Assembly (NCBI GenBank): GCA_045543455.1
Contig: JAZQMK010000036.1
Coordinates: 6,262 to 70,261, forward strand
Length of the DNA stretch: 64,000 bases
Reading direction: 5' to 3'
Source: SIG291 sp045543455
Lineage (GTDB): Bacteria; Bacillota; Clostridia; Lachnospirales; Lachnospiraceae
A program made the translations under genes and the position numbers. Within the stretch, counting starts at the first letter, position 1. Every line of letters begins with the position of its first letter. The notes beneath the pieces are model-generated. The model searched no databases and was not told where the DNA came from. It was given only the letters and a program-made list of their open reading frames with translations. Positions 34,677-44,341 of the stretch are shown here, piece by piece.

Positions 34677-35611
34677 TGAAAGATTTAATTAAAATGGAGT
34701 TATTTAAATGGCGTAAAAGTAAATCTTTTGTTGTTTGCTCTATAATCGCTGTTGGTCTTATGATATTTGTTATTGCTACATTTGCAGCTTTAGGTGCTAT
34801 GCTTGAGATTTTAGAAGAAGAAACAAAAGCACAGTTAGAAGCTGAGAAACCTGCGATGATTCAGGAATATGTAAATCAGGGTATGACACAGGAAGAAGCC
34901 GAGGCACAGGTAGAAAAAGATATGGCTTCAATGGAAGTTGTAGTAAGTGCAGAAATGGGTGGATTTGATGGTCAGAATCTTTTAGTTAATGGTGCTTACA
35001 ATTCATCAGTACATATTTTAATAGCGATATTTGTTGCTTTGTTTACAACTGCAGAATTTTCATCAGGAACTATGAAGATTATGGTTGCTAGTGGTAAGGG
35101 CAGAAGTAAAATTTATCTGTCAAAGCTTTTAGTTAACAGTATAGCGGCAACAATTATGATGATATTACCGATTTTAGTTGGTGTTGCAGGTGGAACTCTT
35201 ATATGGGGATTTTATCCTGAAAGTGGTGCTATAGCGGCTAAAACTGTAGTTTTATTGTTAGTGGCACAGTTTGTTTTGAATATTGCAATTACAGCAATGT
35301 TTATGGCTGTTTCAATGATTTTCCGTTCTCTTGGTGCAGCTATTGCTTTGAATATAGCTATGTTCCAATTTTCAACAATAATTTTTGCATTGGCAGATGC
35401 ATTAGTTGATTATGTTGTTAAGATGATGGAAATTGAAAAATTGAGTGTAAAACCATCGGAATTATGGATTATCAATGCATTTGTTAATTCATCTATGCCG
35501 GCAAATTTCAAGATGGAAACATTTACAAGAAATATGATTCTTGGTGTAGTGTATTTTGTCGTATTTACAGTAATAGGACTTCTTGCATTTAGAAAGAGAG
35601 ATATAAAATAA
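34676..35611 (+). CDS. ABC-2 type transporter permease
   Basis: A 311-residue membrane protein: first membrane helix at about 17-42, an acidic extracellular stretch (about 45-100, EEETKAQLEAEKPAM), then five further helices (around 105-125, 150-175, 185-215, 220-245, 285-305). The KGRSKIYLSKLL motif after helix two is typical for BcrB/YhaP-type partners. It overlaps the ATPase stop by one base (TAATG) and the HAD gene the same way, so the three are coupled. Confidence 0.9.
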   Translation: MKDLIKMELFKWRKSKSFVVCSIIAVGLMIFVIATFAALGAMLEILEEETKAQLEAEKPAMIQEYVNQGMTQEEAEAQVEKDMASMEVVVSAEMGGFDGQNLLVNGAYNSSVHILIAIFVALFTTAEFSSGTMKIMVASGKGRSKIYLSKLLVNSIAATIMMILPILVGVAGGTLIWGFYPESGAIAAKTVVLLLVAQFVLNIAITAMFMAVSMIFRSLGAAIALNIAMFQFSTIIFALADALVDYVVKMMEIEKLSVKPSELWIINAFVNSSMPANFKMETFTRNMILGVVYFVVFTVIGLLAFRKRDIK

Positions 35612-36414
35612 TGAGCTACAAAATAATAGCATTGGATTTAGACGGCACACTTGTTAATTCTAATAAGGAATTGACTGCTGCAACAAAAGATGCCCTTATA
35701 AAGGCACAGGAAAATGGCATAAAACTTGTATTGGCGTCAGGAAGACCTGTAAAAGGGATTCAGCCTTTGGCTGATGAATTAAAGCTTTCTAAGTATGGCG
35801 GATATATTTTATCTTTAAACGGAAGCTTTGTGCTTGACTGCAAAACTAAAGAGGTTATGTATGCCAATTATTTCCCTGATGAAATGATTAAACCTATATG
35901 TGATTACGCAAAAGAACATAATGCAGCAGCCTTAAGTTATGACAACGAGCTTGTAATAACTGAAAAACCAGAAGATGAATATGTTAAGATTGAGGCCAAA
36001 ATCAACAATATGGATATTAAAAAGGTTGATGATATGGTTAGCTATATCAATTACAAAATCAATAAGATTTTAGTGGTTGGCGAGCCTTGGTATATGGCTG
36101 AACTTACAAAGGATATGGTGGAAAGGTTTTCTACGAAGCTTGAAGTGTATCGTTCAGCACCATTTTTTATTGAAGTGGTTCCAAAGGGCGTAGATAAAGC
36201 GGAATCGCTTAAACGTCTGCTTGAAAAAATAGGAATGACAAGAGAAGAATTAATTGCATTTGGTGACGGATATAATGATGTATCAATGATTAAATTTGCA
36301 GGTCTTGGAATTGCTATGAAAAATGGCTGTGAGGATATTCATGCTGTAGCTGATTATATAACAGCTTCTAATGATGAAGATGGTATAGCAAAAGCTCTCG
36401 AAAAGTTTGTATAG
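35611..36414 (+). CDS. Cof-type HAD-IIB sugar-phosphatase-like hydrolase
   Basis: This 267-residue protein has HAD motif I LDLDGTLVNS (Asp 9 and 11), motif II ASGRP, motif III Lys in GVDKAESLKRL and motif IV FGDGYNDVSM. The C2B cap lies in the middle. Family members remove phosphate from sugar phosphates, nucleotides or cofactors. Coupled to the ABC genes by a one-base overlap; whether that is meaningful is unclear. Confidence 0.93.
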   Translation: MSYKIIALDLDGTLVNSNKELTAATKDALIKAQENGIKLVLASGRPVKGIQPLADELKLSKYGGYILSLNGSFVLDCKTKEVMYANYFPDEMIKPICDYAKEHNAAALSYDNELVITEKPEDEYVKIEAKINNMDIKKVDDMVSYINYKINKILVVGEPWYMAELTKDMVERFSTKLEVYRSAPFFIEVVPKGVDKAESLKRLLEKIGMTREELIAFGDGYNDVSMIKFAGLGIAMKNGCEDIHAVADYITASNDEDGIAKALEKFV

Positions 36415-36462
36415 AATGTATAACATCATCATAAGATATAAAAAAACTTAAGGTGATGTAAA

Positions 36463-37662
36463 ATGAAAATAAGAATTATAATTGCATTAACTGTTATGTC
36501 TATAATGGTTAATGCAATTTTTTTGTGTGAGTGTATGGGTGCAGAATTAGGTCTTTATGCAAAATATGCCTGTCTTATGGATGGTGACAGTGGTAGAGTT
36601 ATATACTCTAAAGAAGGGGAGGTTGCGGTACCAATAGCCAGTACAACTAAAATTTTAACCTGCATAATTGCTTTGGAAAATGGCAATATAAAAGATGTGG
36701 TAAAGGTTTCGAAATATGCCTCTACTATGCCTGATGTACAGCTTGGAATAAGAGAAAATGAAGAGTATTATTTAAAGGATTTGTTGTATTCACTTATGCT
36801 TGAATCTCACAATGACAGCGCTGTGGCAATTGCAGAGCATATAAGTGGAAGTGTGGAAGAGTTTGCAAGTTTAATGAATGAAAAAGCTACTCAGATAGGA
36901 TGTGTGGATGCTTATTTTATAACACCAAACGGTCTTGACAAGGAGGATGAAAATGGATGTCATAGGGCAAGCGCAATAGATGTTGCAAAGATAATGAGAT
37001 ATTGCATAACTAAGTCTCCAAAAGCAAAAGAATTTATTGAACTGACAAAAACACCATCATATACATTTTCAGAAGTGAATAAAAAAAGACATTTCAGTGT
37101 GTCTAATAAAAATGCTTTTCTTAATATGATGGATGGTGTAATAAGTGGAAAAACCGGTTTTACCAATGGCGCGGGATATTGCTATGTTACTGCTGTGAAG
37201 AAAGATAATAACATATATATTGCAGTGGTTTTAGCCTGTGGTTGGCCACCGCATAAAACCTACAAATGGTCTGATACTAAAAAGCTTATAAAATACGGAA
37301 TTACCAATTATAGAGAAATATATTTGCCTGATATGGAACTTGATAAAAATGTGTTTGGACCAGTGTGGGTAAAAGGTGCAAAAACTAATAGAATTGATGA
37401 AAAAATATATGCTCAAATTGAAATAGTAAGTGATGCGAATAACGATAAGGTATTAGCTGAAAATGATGAAAAAATAGAAGTGAAATATGAGATTAAAGAA
37501 AGTGTTACGGCGCCTGTTAAAAAAGGAACAATCATAGGTAATATAAAGTATTACATAGGAGGAAAATTGGTAAATGTCGATATGATTGTTATAGGCAAAA
37601 ACTATGAAAAAAAGGATTTTAAATGGTGTTTGACCCAAGTGAAAAATGCTATGTTCTTTTAA
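36463..37662 (+). CDS. D-alanyl-D-alanine carboxypeptidase (DacF/PBP5-type)
   Basis: This 399-residue exported penicillin-binding protein trims the last D-Ala from peptidoglycan peptides. A signal peptide (1 to about 27) is followed by an S11 domain with ASTTK (catalytic Ser near 62), SHNDSA (SxN) and SGKTGF (KTG), then a beta-rich C-terminal domain. The C-terminus is hydrophilic (KKDFKWCLTQ), so no clear amphipathic anchor is seen. AAGGTGATG precedes ATG. Confidence 0.93.
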   Translation: MKIRIIIALTVMSIMVNAIFLCECMGAELGLYAKYACLMDGDSGRVIYSKEGEVAVPIASTTKILTCIIALENGNIKDVVKVSKYASTMPDVQLGIRENEEYYLKDLLYSLMLESHNDSAVAIAEHISGSVEEFASLMNEKATQIGCVDAYFITPNGLDKEDENGCHRASAIDVAKIMRYCITKSPKAKEFIELTKTPSYTFSEVNKKRHFSVSNKNAFLNMMDGVISGKTGFTNGAGYCYVTAVKKDNNIYIAVVLACGWPPHKTYKWSDTKKLIKYGITNYREIYLPDMELDKNVFGPVWVKGAKTNRIDEKIYAQIEIVSDANNDKVLAENDEKIEVKYEIKESVTAPVKKGTIIGNIKYYIGGKLVNVDMIVIGKNYEKKDFKWCLTQVKNAMFF

Positions 37663-37683
37663 TGTATATTTACAATATTTTAC

Positions 37684-37712
37684 TTGTTATTTATTGGATT
37701 TCGGTATATAAT
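37684..37712 (+). promoter_or_regulatory. Promoter of the decarboxylase operon
   Basis: TTGTTA (37684-37689) and TATAAT (37707-37712), 17 bases apart and 47 bases before the first start codon. Confidence 0.65.
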
Positions 37713-37759
37713 TATAATCGGCAGATTTTAGGAAATTATAATATATGGAGGTTGACATA

Positions 37760-39211
37760 ATGAGCAATACAACAAATTCTGCAAGTAACAGAATTAAGAT
37801 GTTACTTGATGAGAATAGCTTTGTTGAAATTGGTGCAATGGTTAAAGCCAGAGCTACAGATTTTAACATGCTAGACAAAGATACTCCTGCCGATGGTGTA
37901 ATTACAGGATATGGAGTAATTGATGGCAGTCTTGTATATGTATACAGCCAGGATGCAAGTGTACTTAATGGTACTATAGGCGAGATGCATGCAAAGAAGA
38001 TTGCAAAAATTTATGAATTAGCTATGAAGATGGGAGCGCCTGTTATTGGTCTTTTAGACTGTGCCGGTTTAAGACTTCAGGAAGCTACTGATGCTCTTAA
38101 TGCTTTTGGTGAAATTTATAAGCTTCAGGCATTAGCATCAGGTGTTATTCCACAGATTAGTGCTGTGTTTGGAACTTGTGGCGGTGGTTTGGCACTTTTC
38201 CCAGGTTTAACAGATTTCACATTTATGGAAGAAAAAAATGGTAAATTATTTGTAAACAGCCCTAATGCATTAGATGGCAATTACGAATCAAAGTTAAACT
38301 CAGCTTCAGCAAAATTCCAAAGTGAAGAAAGCGGTCTTGTAGATTTTGCAGGTAGCGAAGCAGAAGTTTTTGCACAGATTAGACAATTAGTTTCAATGCT
38401 TCCTGCCAACAATGAAGATGATATGTCTTATGATGTATGTGAAGATGACTTAAACAGATTATGTGATAATATCGTAGCAGAGGCTAAGGATGCAGCAATT
38501 ATGCTTGCAGACATCTCTGATAATAATGTATTTTTCCAGACTAAGGCAGCTTATGCTAAGTCAATGGTTACAGGTTTCATTAAGTTAAATGGTACAACAG
38601 TTGGTGTTGTTGCTAACAGAACTGAGATGTATGATGAAGAAGGTAATGTGGCAGAAAAATTTGATTCAGTATTAACTCCAAGAGCTTGCGAAAAAGCTGC
38701 TGAATTTATTAATTTCTGTGACGCATTTAATATTCCGGTAGTTTCATTTACAAATGTTACAGGATTTGAAGCTACAGTATGCTCTGAAAAGAGAATTGCA
38801 AAGGCTGCTGCTAAATTAACATATGCATTTGCAAATGCAACTGTTCCTAAGGTTAATGTAATTGTAGGCGAAGCATTCGGCAGTGCATATGTAACAATGA
38901 ATTCTAAGGCTACAGGTGCTGATATGGTATTTGCTTGGCCACAGGCTTCAATTGGTATGATGGATGCTACTCAGGCAGCTAAGATTATGTATAGTGAAGA
39001 ATTAAAGGCTTCTGAAGATTTCAACAAAGAATTATCTGCTAAGGTAGCTTCGTATAAAGAGTTACAAGCAAGTGTAAATTCAGCAGCACAAAGAGGATAT
39101 GTAGATAGCATAATTGAGCCGGTTGAAACTAGAAAATATTTAATCGCTACATTAGAAATGTTATTTACAAAGAGAGAGAGCCGTCCAAGTAAGAAGCACG
39201 GTACAATATAA
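37760..39211 (+). CDS. Acyl-CoA carboxyltransferase subunit (methylmalonyl-/glutaconyl-CoA decarboxylase alpha-like)
   Basis: This 483-residue protein has the two-part crotonase-like fold of CoA carboxyltransferases (N-half with GVIDGSLVYVYSQD, GTCGGG; C-half with CDAFNIPVVSFTNVTGF, GEAFGSAYV, FAWPQASIGMM). It moves CO2 between an acyl-CoA and the biotin carrier. The next genes encode the gamma-like, biotin and beta subunits, so it is probably the alpha subunit of a sodium-pumping acyl-CoA decarboxylase. It is somewhat short and divergent for MmdA. GGAGG at 37747 fixes the start. Confidence 0.85.
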   Translation: MSNTTNSASNRIKMLLDENSFVEIGAMVKARATDFNMLDKDTPADGVITGYGVIDGSLVYVYSQDASVLNGTIGEMHAKKIAKIYELAMKMGAPVIGLLDCAGLRLQEATDALNAFGEIYKLQALASGVIPQISAVFGTCGGGLALFPGLTDFTFMEEKNGKLFVNSPNALDGNYESKLNSASAKFQSEESGLVDFAGSEAEVFAQIRQLVSMLPANNEDDMSYDVCEDDLNRLCDNIVAEAKDAAIMLADISDNNVFFQTKAAYAKSMVTGFIKLNGTTVGVVANRTEMYDEEGNVAEKFDSVLTPRACEKAAEFINFCDAFNIPVVSFTNVTGFEATVCSEKRIAKAAAKLTYAFANATVPKVNVIVGEAFGSAYVTMNSKATGADMVFAWPQASIGMMDATQAAKIMYSEELKASEDFNKELSAKVASYKELQASVNSAAQRGYVDSIIEPVETRKYLIATLEMLFTKRESRPSKKHGTI

Positions 39212-39228
39212 TAATGGAGGCTGAAAGC

Positions 39229-40029
39229 ATGAAGAAAAGATTATTTATTTTAGTATGCGTTATGGCCCTTGTACTGTCTATGTTTGGCTGTTCTGATTCT
39301 AATAAAAAAGAGAATTATGAATTATCTGCAGCTGAAAAGGTTGCAGTAGAGGATATGATTAAATCGTTCTTTAGCGAAACAGTAAGTCTGACAACAGATC
39401 AGCTTATTACTGAAAGAATTGATTTTTATGAAAAACAGATGAGCCAAAGCAATGACGCGTCTGCTAAAAAGACACTTTCAATACTTGTTAACACTTTGAA
39501 ATCATGGCAGACCTCATATGAAGAGCTTGGTGTTTTTAAAGAAATTCTTGATGTAAAGGTTGCTTCAAATGAAGAAGCTATTACAGTAACAATTAAAGCA
39601 CAGTTTGCTGACAGAAAGGCAGATTATGTATGTATTATGGCTGAAGATGAACCATCCGCTTCATTTAATCCTGAATATACTTTCAATGAAAAGATGAAAA
39701 AAGCCGGTGTTAATACACTTTTAGGTATGGGAACTGTATTTACAGTACTTATAATAATAATTATTATTATCTCAATGTTAAAATATGTTAATGTATTTGC
39801 AAAAGGAGCACCAAAGAAAGAAAAAGTTACTGTATCAGACAGTGCCATTGATAATACAATAGCACAGATAGTTCAAAAAGAAGAAGATTTATCTGATGAT
39901 TTAGAACTTGTTGCAGTTATAACAGCAGCTATTACAGCATATGAAAGCAGTAAGGGTGGCAGCACAGAAGGTTTAGTAGTAAGAACAATTAAAAAATCTA
40001 ATAGAAGTAAATGGCAGAATGCTATGTAG
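39229..40029 (+). CDS. OadG-like gamma/delta subunit with lipoprotein signal
   Basis: A 266-residue protein: lipobox-like MFGCSD (Cys near 20), an extracytoplasmic helical domain (about 25-155), one membrane helix rich in Ile (about 170-192) and a C-terminal OadG-like cytosolic tail (DDLELVAVITAAITAYE...VRTIKKSNRSKW). OadG normally anchors alpha to the membrane beta subunit and starts directly with the helix; the added lipoprotein domain is known in Clostridia forms. Start chosen by GGAGG 9 bases upstream. Confidence 0.8.
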   Translation: MKKRLFILVCVMALVLSMFGCSDSNKKENYELSAAEKVAVEDMIKSFFSETVSLTTDQLITERIDFYEKQMSQSNDASAKKTLSILVNTLKSWQTSYEELGVFKEILDVKVASNEEAITVTIKAQFADRKADYVCIMAEDEPSASFNPEYTFNEKMKKAGVNTLLGMGTVFTVLIIIIIIISMLKYVNVFAKGAPKKEKVTVSDSAIDNTIAQIVQKEEDLSDDLELVAVITAAITAYESSKGGSTEGLVVRTIKKSNRSKWQNAM

Positions 40030-40040
40030 GAGGAAATTTT

Positions 40041-40436
40041 ATGAAGAATTATACAATTACAGTTAATGGCAACACATATGATGTTGTAGTAGAAGAAGGA
40101 GCATCAAGCGGTGTAGTAGCTCCAGTTGTTAAATCAGTAGCACCAGTTGCTAAACCAGTAGCAGCTCCAGCGGCAGCACCAGCACCAGCTGCTAAGGCTC
40201 CGGTTGCATCAGGTTCAAAGGGTTCAGTAGAAGTTAATTCACCAATGCCAGGTAAGATTTTAAAGGTTTCAGCAAGTGTAGGACAGGCAGTTAAGAAAGG
40301 TGATGTAATATTCGTTCTTGAAGCTATGAAAATGGAAAATGATATCGTTGCACCACAGGATGGTACAATCGCAAGTGTTGATGTATCAGCAGGTTCAAGT
40401 GTTGATACAGGTGACGTATTAGCTACATTAAACTAA
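40041..40436 (+). CDS. Biotin carboxyl carrier subunit
   Basis: This 131-residue protein has an N-terminal strand pair, an Ala/Pro-rich swinging linker (about 33-60) and a biotinyl domain with EAMKMEN (biotin-Lys near 97). It carries CO2 from the carboxyltransferase to the membrane beta subunit. AGGAGG precedes ATG. It is a separate subunit serving both carboxyltransferases of this operon (inferred, since neither has its own biotin domain). Confidence 0.93.
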   Translation: MKNYTITVNGNTYDVVVEEGASSGVVAPVVKSVAPVAKPVAAPAAAPAPAAKAPVASGSKGSVEVNSPMPGKILKVSASVGQAVKKGDVIFVLEAMKMENDIVAPQDGTIASVDVSAGSSVDTGDVLATLN

Positions 40437-40462
40437 TTGATTAACAATTTGGAGGTTTCAAG

Positions 40463-41614
40463 ATGAACGGAATTATGGAAACATTAGAAAACCTCATACA
40501 TCAATCAGCGTTTTTTAATTTAACATGGGGCAACTATTTAATGGTATTTGTTGCATTTGTATTTTTATACCTTGCAATAAAAAAGGAATATGAACCATTA
40601 CTTTTAGTACCAATTTCCTTTGGTATGCTTTTAGTTAATTTATATCCTGATATCATGCTTAGTGCACATGATGCTGAAAATGGTGTAGGCGGTTTGTTAC
40701 ATTATTTTTACTTGTTGGATGAATGGAGTATTCTTCCTTCCCTTATCTTCTTAGGCGTAGGTGCCATGACAGACTTTGGTCCACTTATTGCTAATCCAAA
40801 GAGCTTTTTATTAGGTGCTGCAGCACAGTTTGGTATTTTCGCAGCATACTTTATGGCTATTTTAATGGGCTTTAATGATAAGGCAGCGGCAGCTATCTCT
40901 ATTATTGGTGGCGCTGATGGTCCGACATCAATTTTCCTAGCTGGTAAGCTTGGTCAGACAGAGTTTATGGGTCCAATTGCGGTTGCGGCGTACTCATATA
41001 TGTCGTTAGTACCTATTATCCAGCCACCTATTATGAGATTATTAACAACTGAAAAAGAAAGAAAAATTAAGATGGAACAGTTAAGACCTGTATCTAAGCT
41101 TGAGAAAATTTTATTCCCTATAGTTGTTACAACAGTAGTAGTGCTTATTTTACCTACAACTGCACCACTTGTTGGTATGTTGATGTTAGGTAACTTATTT
41201 AGAGAATCAGGTGTTGTTAAACAGCTTACAGAAACAGCTTCTAATGCACTTATGTACATAGTAGTTATTTTACTTGGTACATCAGTTGGTGCTACAACAA
41301 GCGCAGAAGCGTTCTTAAAGCTTACAACATTAAAGATTGTAGCTCTTGGTCTTATCGCATTTGCCTTTGGTACAGCTGCGGGTGTACTATTTGGTAAGCT
41401 TATGTGTAAGATTACAGGCGGAAAGGTTAATCCGCTTATTGGTTCAGCAGGTGTTTCTGCGGTTCCTATGGCAGCCAGAGTATCACAAAAGGTTGGTGCG
41501 GAATCAGATCCTACTAACTTCTTGTTAATGCACGCTATGGGACCTAACGTTGCCGGAGTTATTGGTACAGCGGTTGCAGCAGGTACATTTATGGCGATAT
41601 TTGGTATTTCTTAA
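40463..41614 (+). CDS. oadB: Sodium-ion-translocating decarboxylase beta subunit
   Basis: A 383-residue polytopic protein decarboxylates carboxybiotin and pumps sodium outward. It has the family motifs GVGAMTDFGPLIANP, SIIGGADGPTSIF (conserved Asp) and AGVSAVPMAARV, with about nine to eleven helices. GGAGG lies before ATG. The name oadB is by family; the acyl-CoA form is called mmdB or gcdB. Confidence 0.94.
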   Translation: MNGIMETLENLIHQSAFFNLTWGNYLMVFVAFVFLYLAIKKEYEPLLLVPISFGMLLVNLYPDIMLSAHDAENGVGGLLHYFYLLDEWSILPSLIFLGVGAMTDFGPLIANPKSFLLGAAAQFGIFAAYFMAILMGFNDKAAAAISIIGGADGPTSIFLAGKLGQTEFMGPIAVAAYSYMSLVPIIQPPIMRLLTTEKERKIKMEQLRPVSKLEKILFPIVVTTVVVLILPTTAPLVGMLMLGNLFRESGVVKQLTETASNALMYIVVILLGTSVGATTSAEAFLKLTTLKIVALGLIAFAFGTAAGVLFGKLMCKITGGKVNPLIGSAGVSAVPMAARVSQKVGAESDPTNFLLMHAMGPNVAGVIGTAVAAGTFMAIFGIS

Positions 41615-41627
41615 GGAGGACATATAA

Positions 41628-43028
41628 ATGGCAAAACCAATTAAAATTACAGAAACAATATTGCGTGATGCTCACCAGTCACTTATTGCTACAAGAATGA
41701 CAACAGAACAAATGTTACCTATCATCGACAAGATGGATAAGGTTGGTTATCATTCAGTAGAATGCTGGGGCGGTGCTACATTTGATGCATCACTTAGATT
41801 TTTAAAGGAAGATCCATGGGAAAGACTTAGAAAGTTAAGAGATGGATTTAAGAACACAAAATTACAGATGTTATTCAGAGGTCAGAATATTTTAGGTTAT
41901 AACCATTATTCAGATGATGTTGTTGAATACTTTGTTCAAAAGTCAATTGCAAATGGTATTGATATCATTCGTATTTTTGACTGCTTCAATGACCTTCGTA
42001 ACTTAGAAACAGCTGTTAAGGCTGCTAACAAGGAAAATGGTCATGCTCAGATTGCATTATCATATACATTAGGTGATGCATATACATTAGATTACTGGAA
42101 AGAAACAGCTAAAAAGATTGAAGATATGGGTGCGAACTCAATCTGTATCAAAGATATGGCAGGTTTATTATTACCATATAAGGCTACAGAATTAGTAGAA
42201 GCGTTAAAGGCAGGAACAAACTTACCAATTCAGCTTCATACTCACTACACATCAGGTGTTGCTTCAATGACATATTTAAAGGCTGTAGAAGCTGGTGTAG
42301 ATGTTATTGATACAGCTATGTCACCATTTGCTTTGGGTACTAGCCAGCCAGCTACAGAAGTTATGGTTGAGACATTTAAGGGAACTGAATATGATACTGG
42401 ATTTGATCAGAACTTACTTGCTGAAATCGCTGATTACTTCAGACCAATGCAGGAAGAAGCATTAAAGACAGGTCTTTTAAATCCAAAGGTTATGGGTGTT
42501 AATATTAAGACTTTATTATATCAGGTACCAGGTGGTATGCTTTCTAACCTTGTATCACAGCTTAAGGATTTCAAGGCAGAAGATAAGTATTATGAAGTAT
42601 TAGAAGAAATTCCAAATGTTCGTAAGGACTTTGGTGAACCACCACTTGTTACACCTTCATCACAGATTGTTGGTACACAGGCTGTATTAAATGTAATCAA
42701 TGGTGAAAGATACAAGATTGCAACTAAGGAATCTAAGAAGATTCTTTCAGGTGAATTTGGTCAGACAATTAAGCCATTTAACCCTGAAGTTCAAAAGAAA
42801 TGTATTGGCGATGTAGAACCAATTACATGCAGACCGGCTGATTTAATCGAGCCACAGCTTGCAAAGTTTGAGAAGGAAGTTGCACAATACAAGCAACAGG
42901 ATGAAGACGTATTATCATACGCATTATTCCCAGCAGTAGCAACAGAATTCTTTAAATACAGAGAAGCACAACAGACAAAGGTTGATGCTAACGTTGCGGA
43001 TAACGAAAATAAAGCATATCCGGTATAA
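41628..43028 (+). CDS. oadA: Pyruvate/oxaloacetate carboxyltransferase subunit (OadA / 5S type)
   Basis: A 466-residue TIM-barrel protein: ITETILRDAHQSLIATR start, ECWGGATFD, RIFDCFNDLRN, SICIKDMAGLL, QLHTHYTSG (metal-binding His pair) and PGGMLSNL. It transfers CO2 between oxaloacetate or pyruvate and carboxybiotin. It ends without the biotinyl domain found in many OadA proteins, so it depends on the separate carrier at 40041. AGGAGG lies before ATG. A terminator follows. Confidence 0.94.
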   Translation: MAKPIKITETILRDAHQSLIATRMTTEQMLPIIDKMDKVGYHSVECWGGATFDASLRFLKEDPWERLRKLRDGFKNTKLQMLFRGQNILGYNHYSDDVVEYFVQKSIANGIDIIRIFDCFNDLRNLETAVKAANKENGHAQIALSYTLGDAYTLDYWKETAKKIEDMGANSICIKDMAGLLLPYKATELVEALKAGTNLPIQLHTHYTSGVASMTYLKAVEAGVDVIDTAMSPFALGTSQPATEVMVETFKGTEYDTGFDQNLLAEIADYFRPMQEEALKTGLLNPKVMGVNIKTLLYQVPGGMLSNLVSQLKDFKAEDKYYEVLEEIPNVRKDFGEPPLVTPSSQIVGTQAVLNVINGERYKIATKESKKILSGEFGQTIKPFNPEVQKKCIGDVEPITCRPADLIEPQLAKFEKEVAQYKQQDEDVLSYALFPAVATEFFKYREAQQTKVDANVADNENKAYPV

Positions 43029-43040
43029 TATGTATTTTAT

Positions 43041-43074
43041 AAGGCGAAATGCATTTATGCGTTTCGCCTTTTAA
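43041..43074 (+). terminator. Rho-independent terminator of the decarboxylase operon
   Basis: AAGGCGAAATGC pairs with GCGTTTCGCCTT around a short loop, followed by TTTT. Confidence 0.85.
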
Positions 43075-43090
43075 GATAGGATGGAATTAT

Positions 43091-44314
43091 ATGAAAGTAA
43101 TAGTTATTGGTGGCGGCGCCGCAGGCTGTATGGCTGCGATTACTGCCGCAAGAAATGGACATAAGGTAAAACTTATAGAAAAGAATGAGAAAATCGGAAA
43201 AAAATTATATATAACAGGTAAAGGTCGTTGTAACATAACAAATGCATGTGCTACAGAAGATTTATTTGCTTCAATTACAAGTAATCCTAAGTTTTTATAT
43301 AGTGCTTATAATGAATTTACAAATTGGGATACAATTGGATTTTTTGAGGAGTTAGGACTTAGAACTAAGATAGAGCGTGGAGACAGAGTATTTCCAGAAA
43401 GCGATAAATCTTCAGATGTAATTACTGCTTTATCAAGAGAAATTAGAAATTTGGGCATTGATATACTATATAATACCACTGTAAAGCAGGTTGTAACAGC
43501 AGATGGTACATTTTCATATGTGGTAACATCAAAGGGCGAAAAGCTATATGCAGATAAGCTTATTGTTGCAACAGGTGGACTTTCATATCCAAGCACCGGC
43601 TCTACCGGAGATGGATATGAATTTGCAAAGGCATGTGGACATAATATTACAGCACTATACCCATCGTTAGTGCCGTTTAATGTAAAAGAAGCTTATGCAA
43701 GACAATTGCAGGGCTTAAGCCTTAAAAATATTGAGATAAGAATTTTAGATAATGAAAAAGAAGTATATAGAGAGTTTGGCGAAATGCTGTTTACACATTT
43801 TGGTGTAAGCGGACCGGTTATAATAAGTGCAAGCAGCTATATTGCACCAATACTTCGTAAAAAAACTCTTAAATTAATTATAGATTTAAAGCCTGCTCTT
43901 ACGTTTGAACAATTAGATTTGCGTATATTAAGAGATTTTGAGGAGTTTAAAAATAAGCAGTTTAAAAATTCATTAGATAAGCTGTTACCATCAAAATTAA
44001 TTAGTGTAATTATAGAACGCAGTGGTATTTCTCCTGAAAAAAAGGTTAATGAAATATCTAAGACTCAAAGAGAAAATTTGGTAAAGCTTATTAAAGGCTT
44101 TGAATTGACACTTACAGGCCTTAGAGATTATAATGAAGCTATCATTACAAAGGGTGGAATTGATGTAAAGCAGATTAATCCTAAAACAATGGAATCAAAA
44201 TTAATTAAAGATATATATTTTGTCGGAGAAGTGCTTGATTTAGATGCACTTACCGGTGGACATAATTTGCAGATAGCCTGGGCTACAGGTTATGTTGCGG
44301 GACTACTTAAGTAG
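43091..44314 (+). CDS. FAD-dependent oxidoreductase (HI0933 / BaiN-like)
   Basis: This 407-residue flavoprotein has the dinucleotide motif VIVIGGGAAGCMAAI at the start, GKKLYITGKGRCNITNA, VATGGLSYPSTGSTGDGYEFA and the closing FVGEVLDLDALTGGHNLQIAWATG split across the C-terminus. All are HI0933-family marks. One relative, BaiN, reduces bile-acid intermediates in Clostridium scindens, but most members have unknown substrates, so bile-acid activity is not claimed. The ATG at 43091 is used because the open frame upstream crosses the terminator. Confidence 0.9.
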   Translation: MKVIVIGGGAAGCMAAITAARNGHKVKLIEKNEKIGKKLYITGKGRCNITNACATEDLFASITSNPKFLYSAYNEFTNWDTIGFFEELGLRTKIERGDRVFPESDKSSDVITALSREIRNLGIDILYNTTVKQVVTADGTFSYVVTSKGEKLYADKLIVATGGLSYPSTGSTGDGYEFAKACGHNITALYPSLVPFNVKEAYARQLQGLSLKNIEIRILDNEKEVYREFGEMLFTHFGVSGPVIISASSYIAPILRKKTLKLIIDLKPALTFEQLDLRILRDFEEFKNKQFKNSLDKLLPSKLISVIIERSGISPEKKVNEISKTQRENLVKLIKGFELTLTGLRDYNEAIITKGGIDVKQINPKTMESKLIKDIYFVGEVLDLDALTGGHNLQIAWATGYVAGLLK

Positions 44315-44341
44315 CATCATCAGATTAGGAGGAAATGTAAA

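Noticed and set aside
43049..43090. Upstream extension of the BaiN-like protein
   Set aside because: The extra codons come from the terminator hairpin of the previous operon.
43091..44314. Specific bile-acid reductase call for the flavoprotein
   Set aside because: HI0933-family membership alone does not set the substrate, and no other bile-acid genes are in the window.
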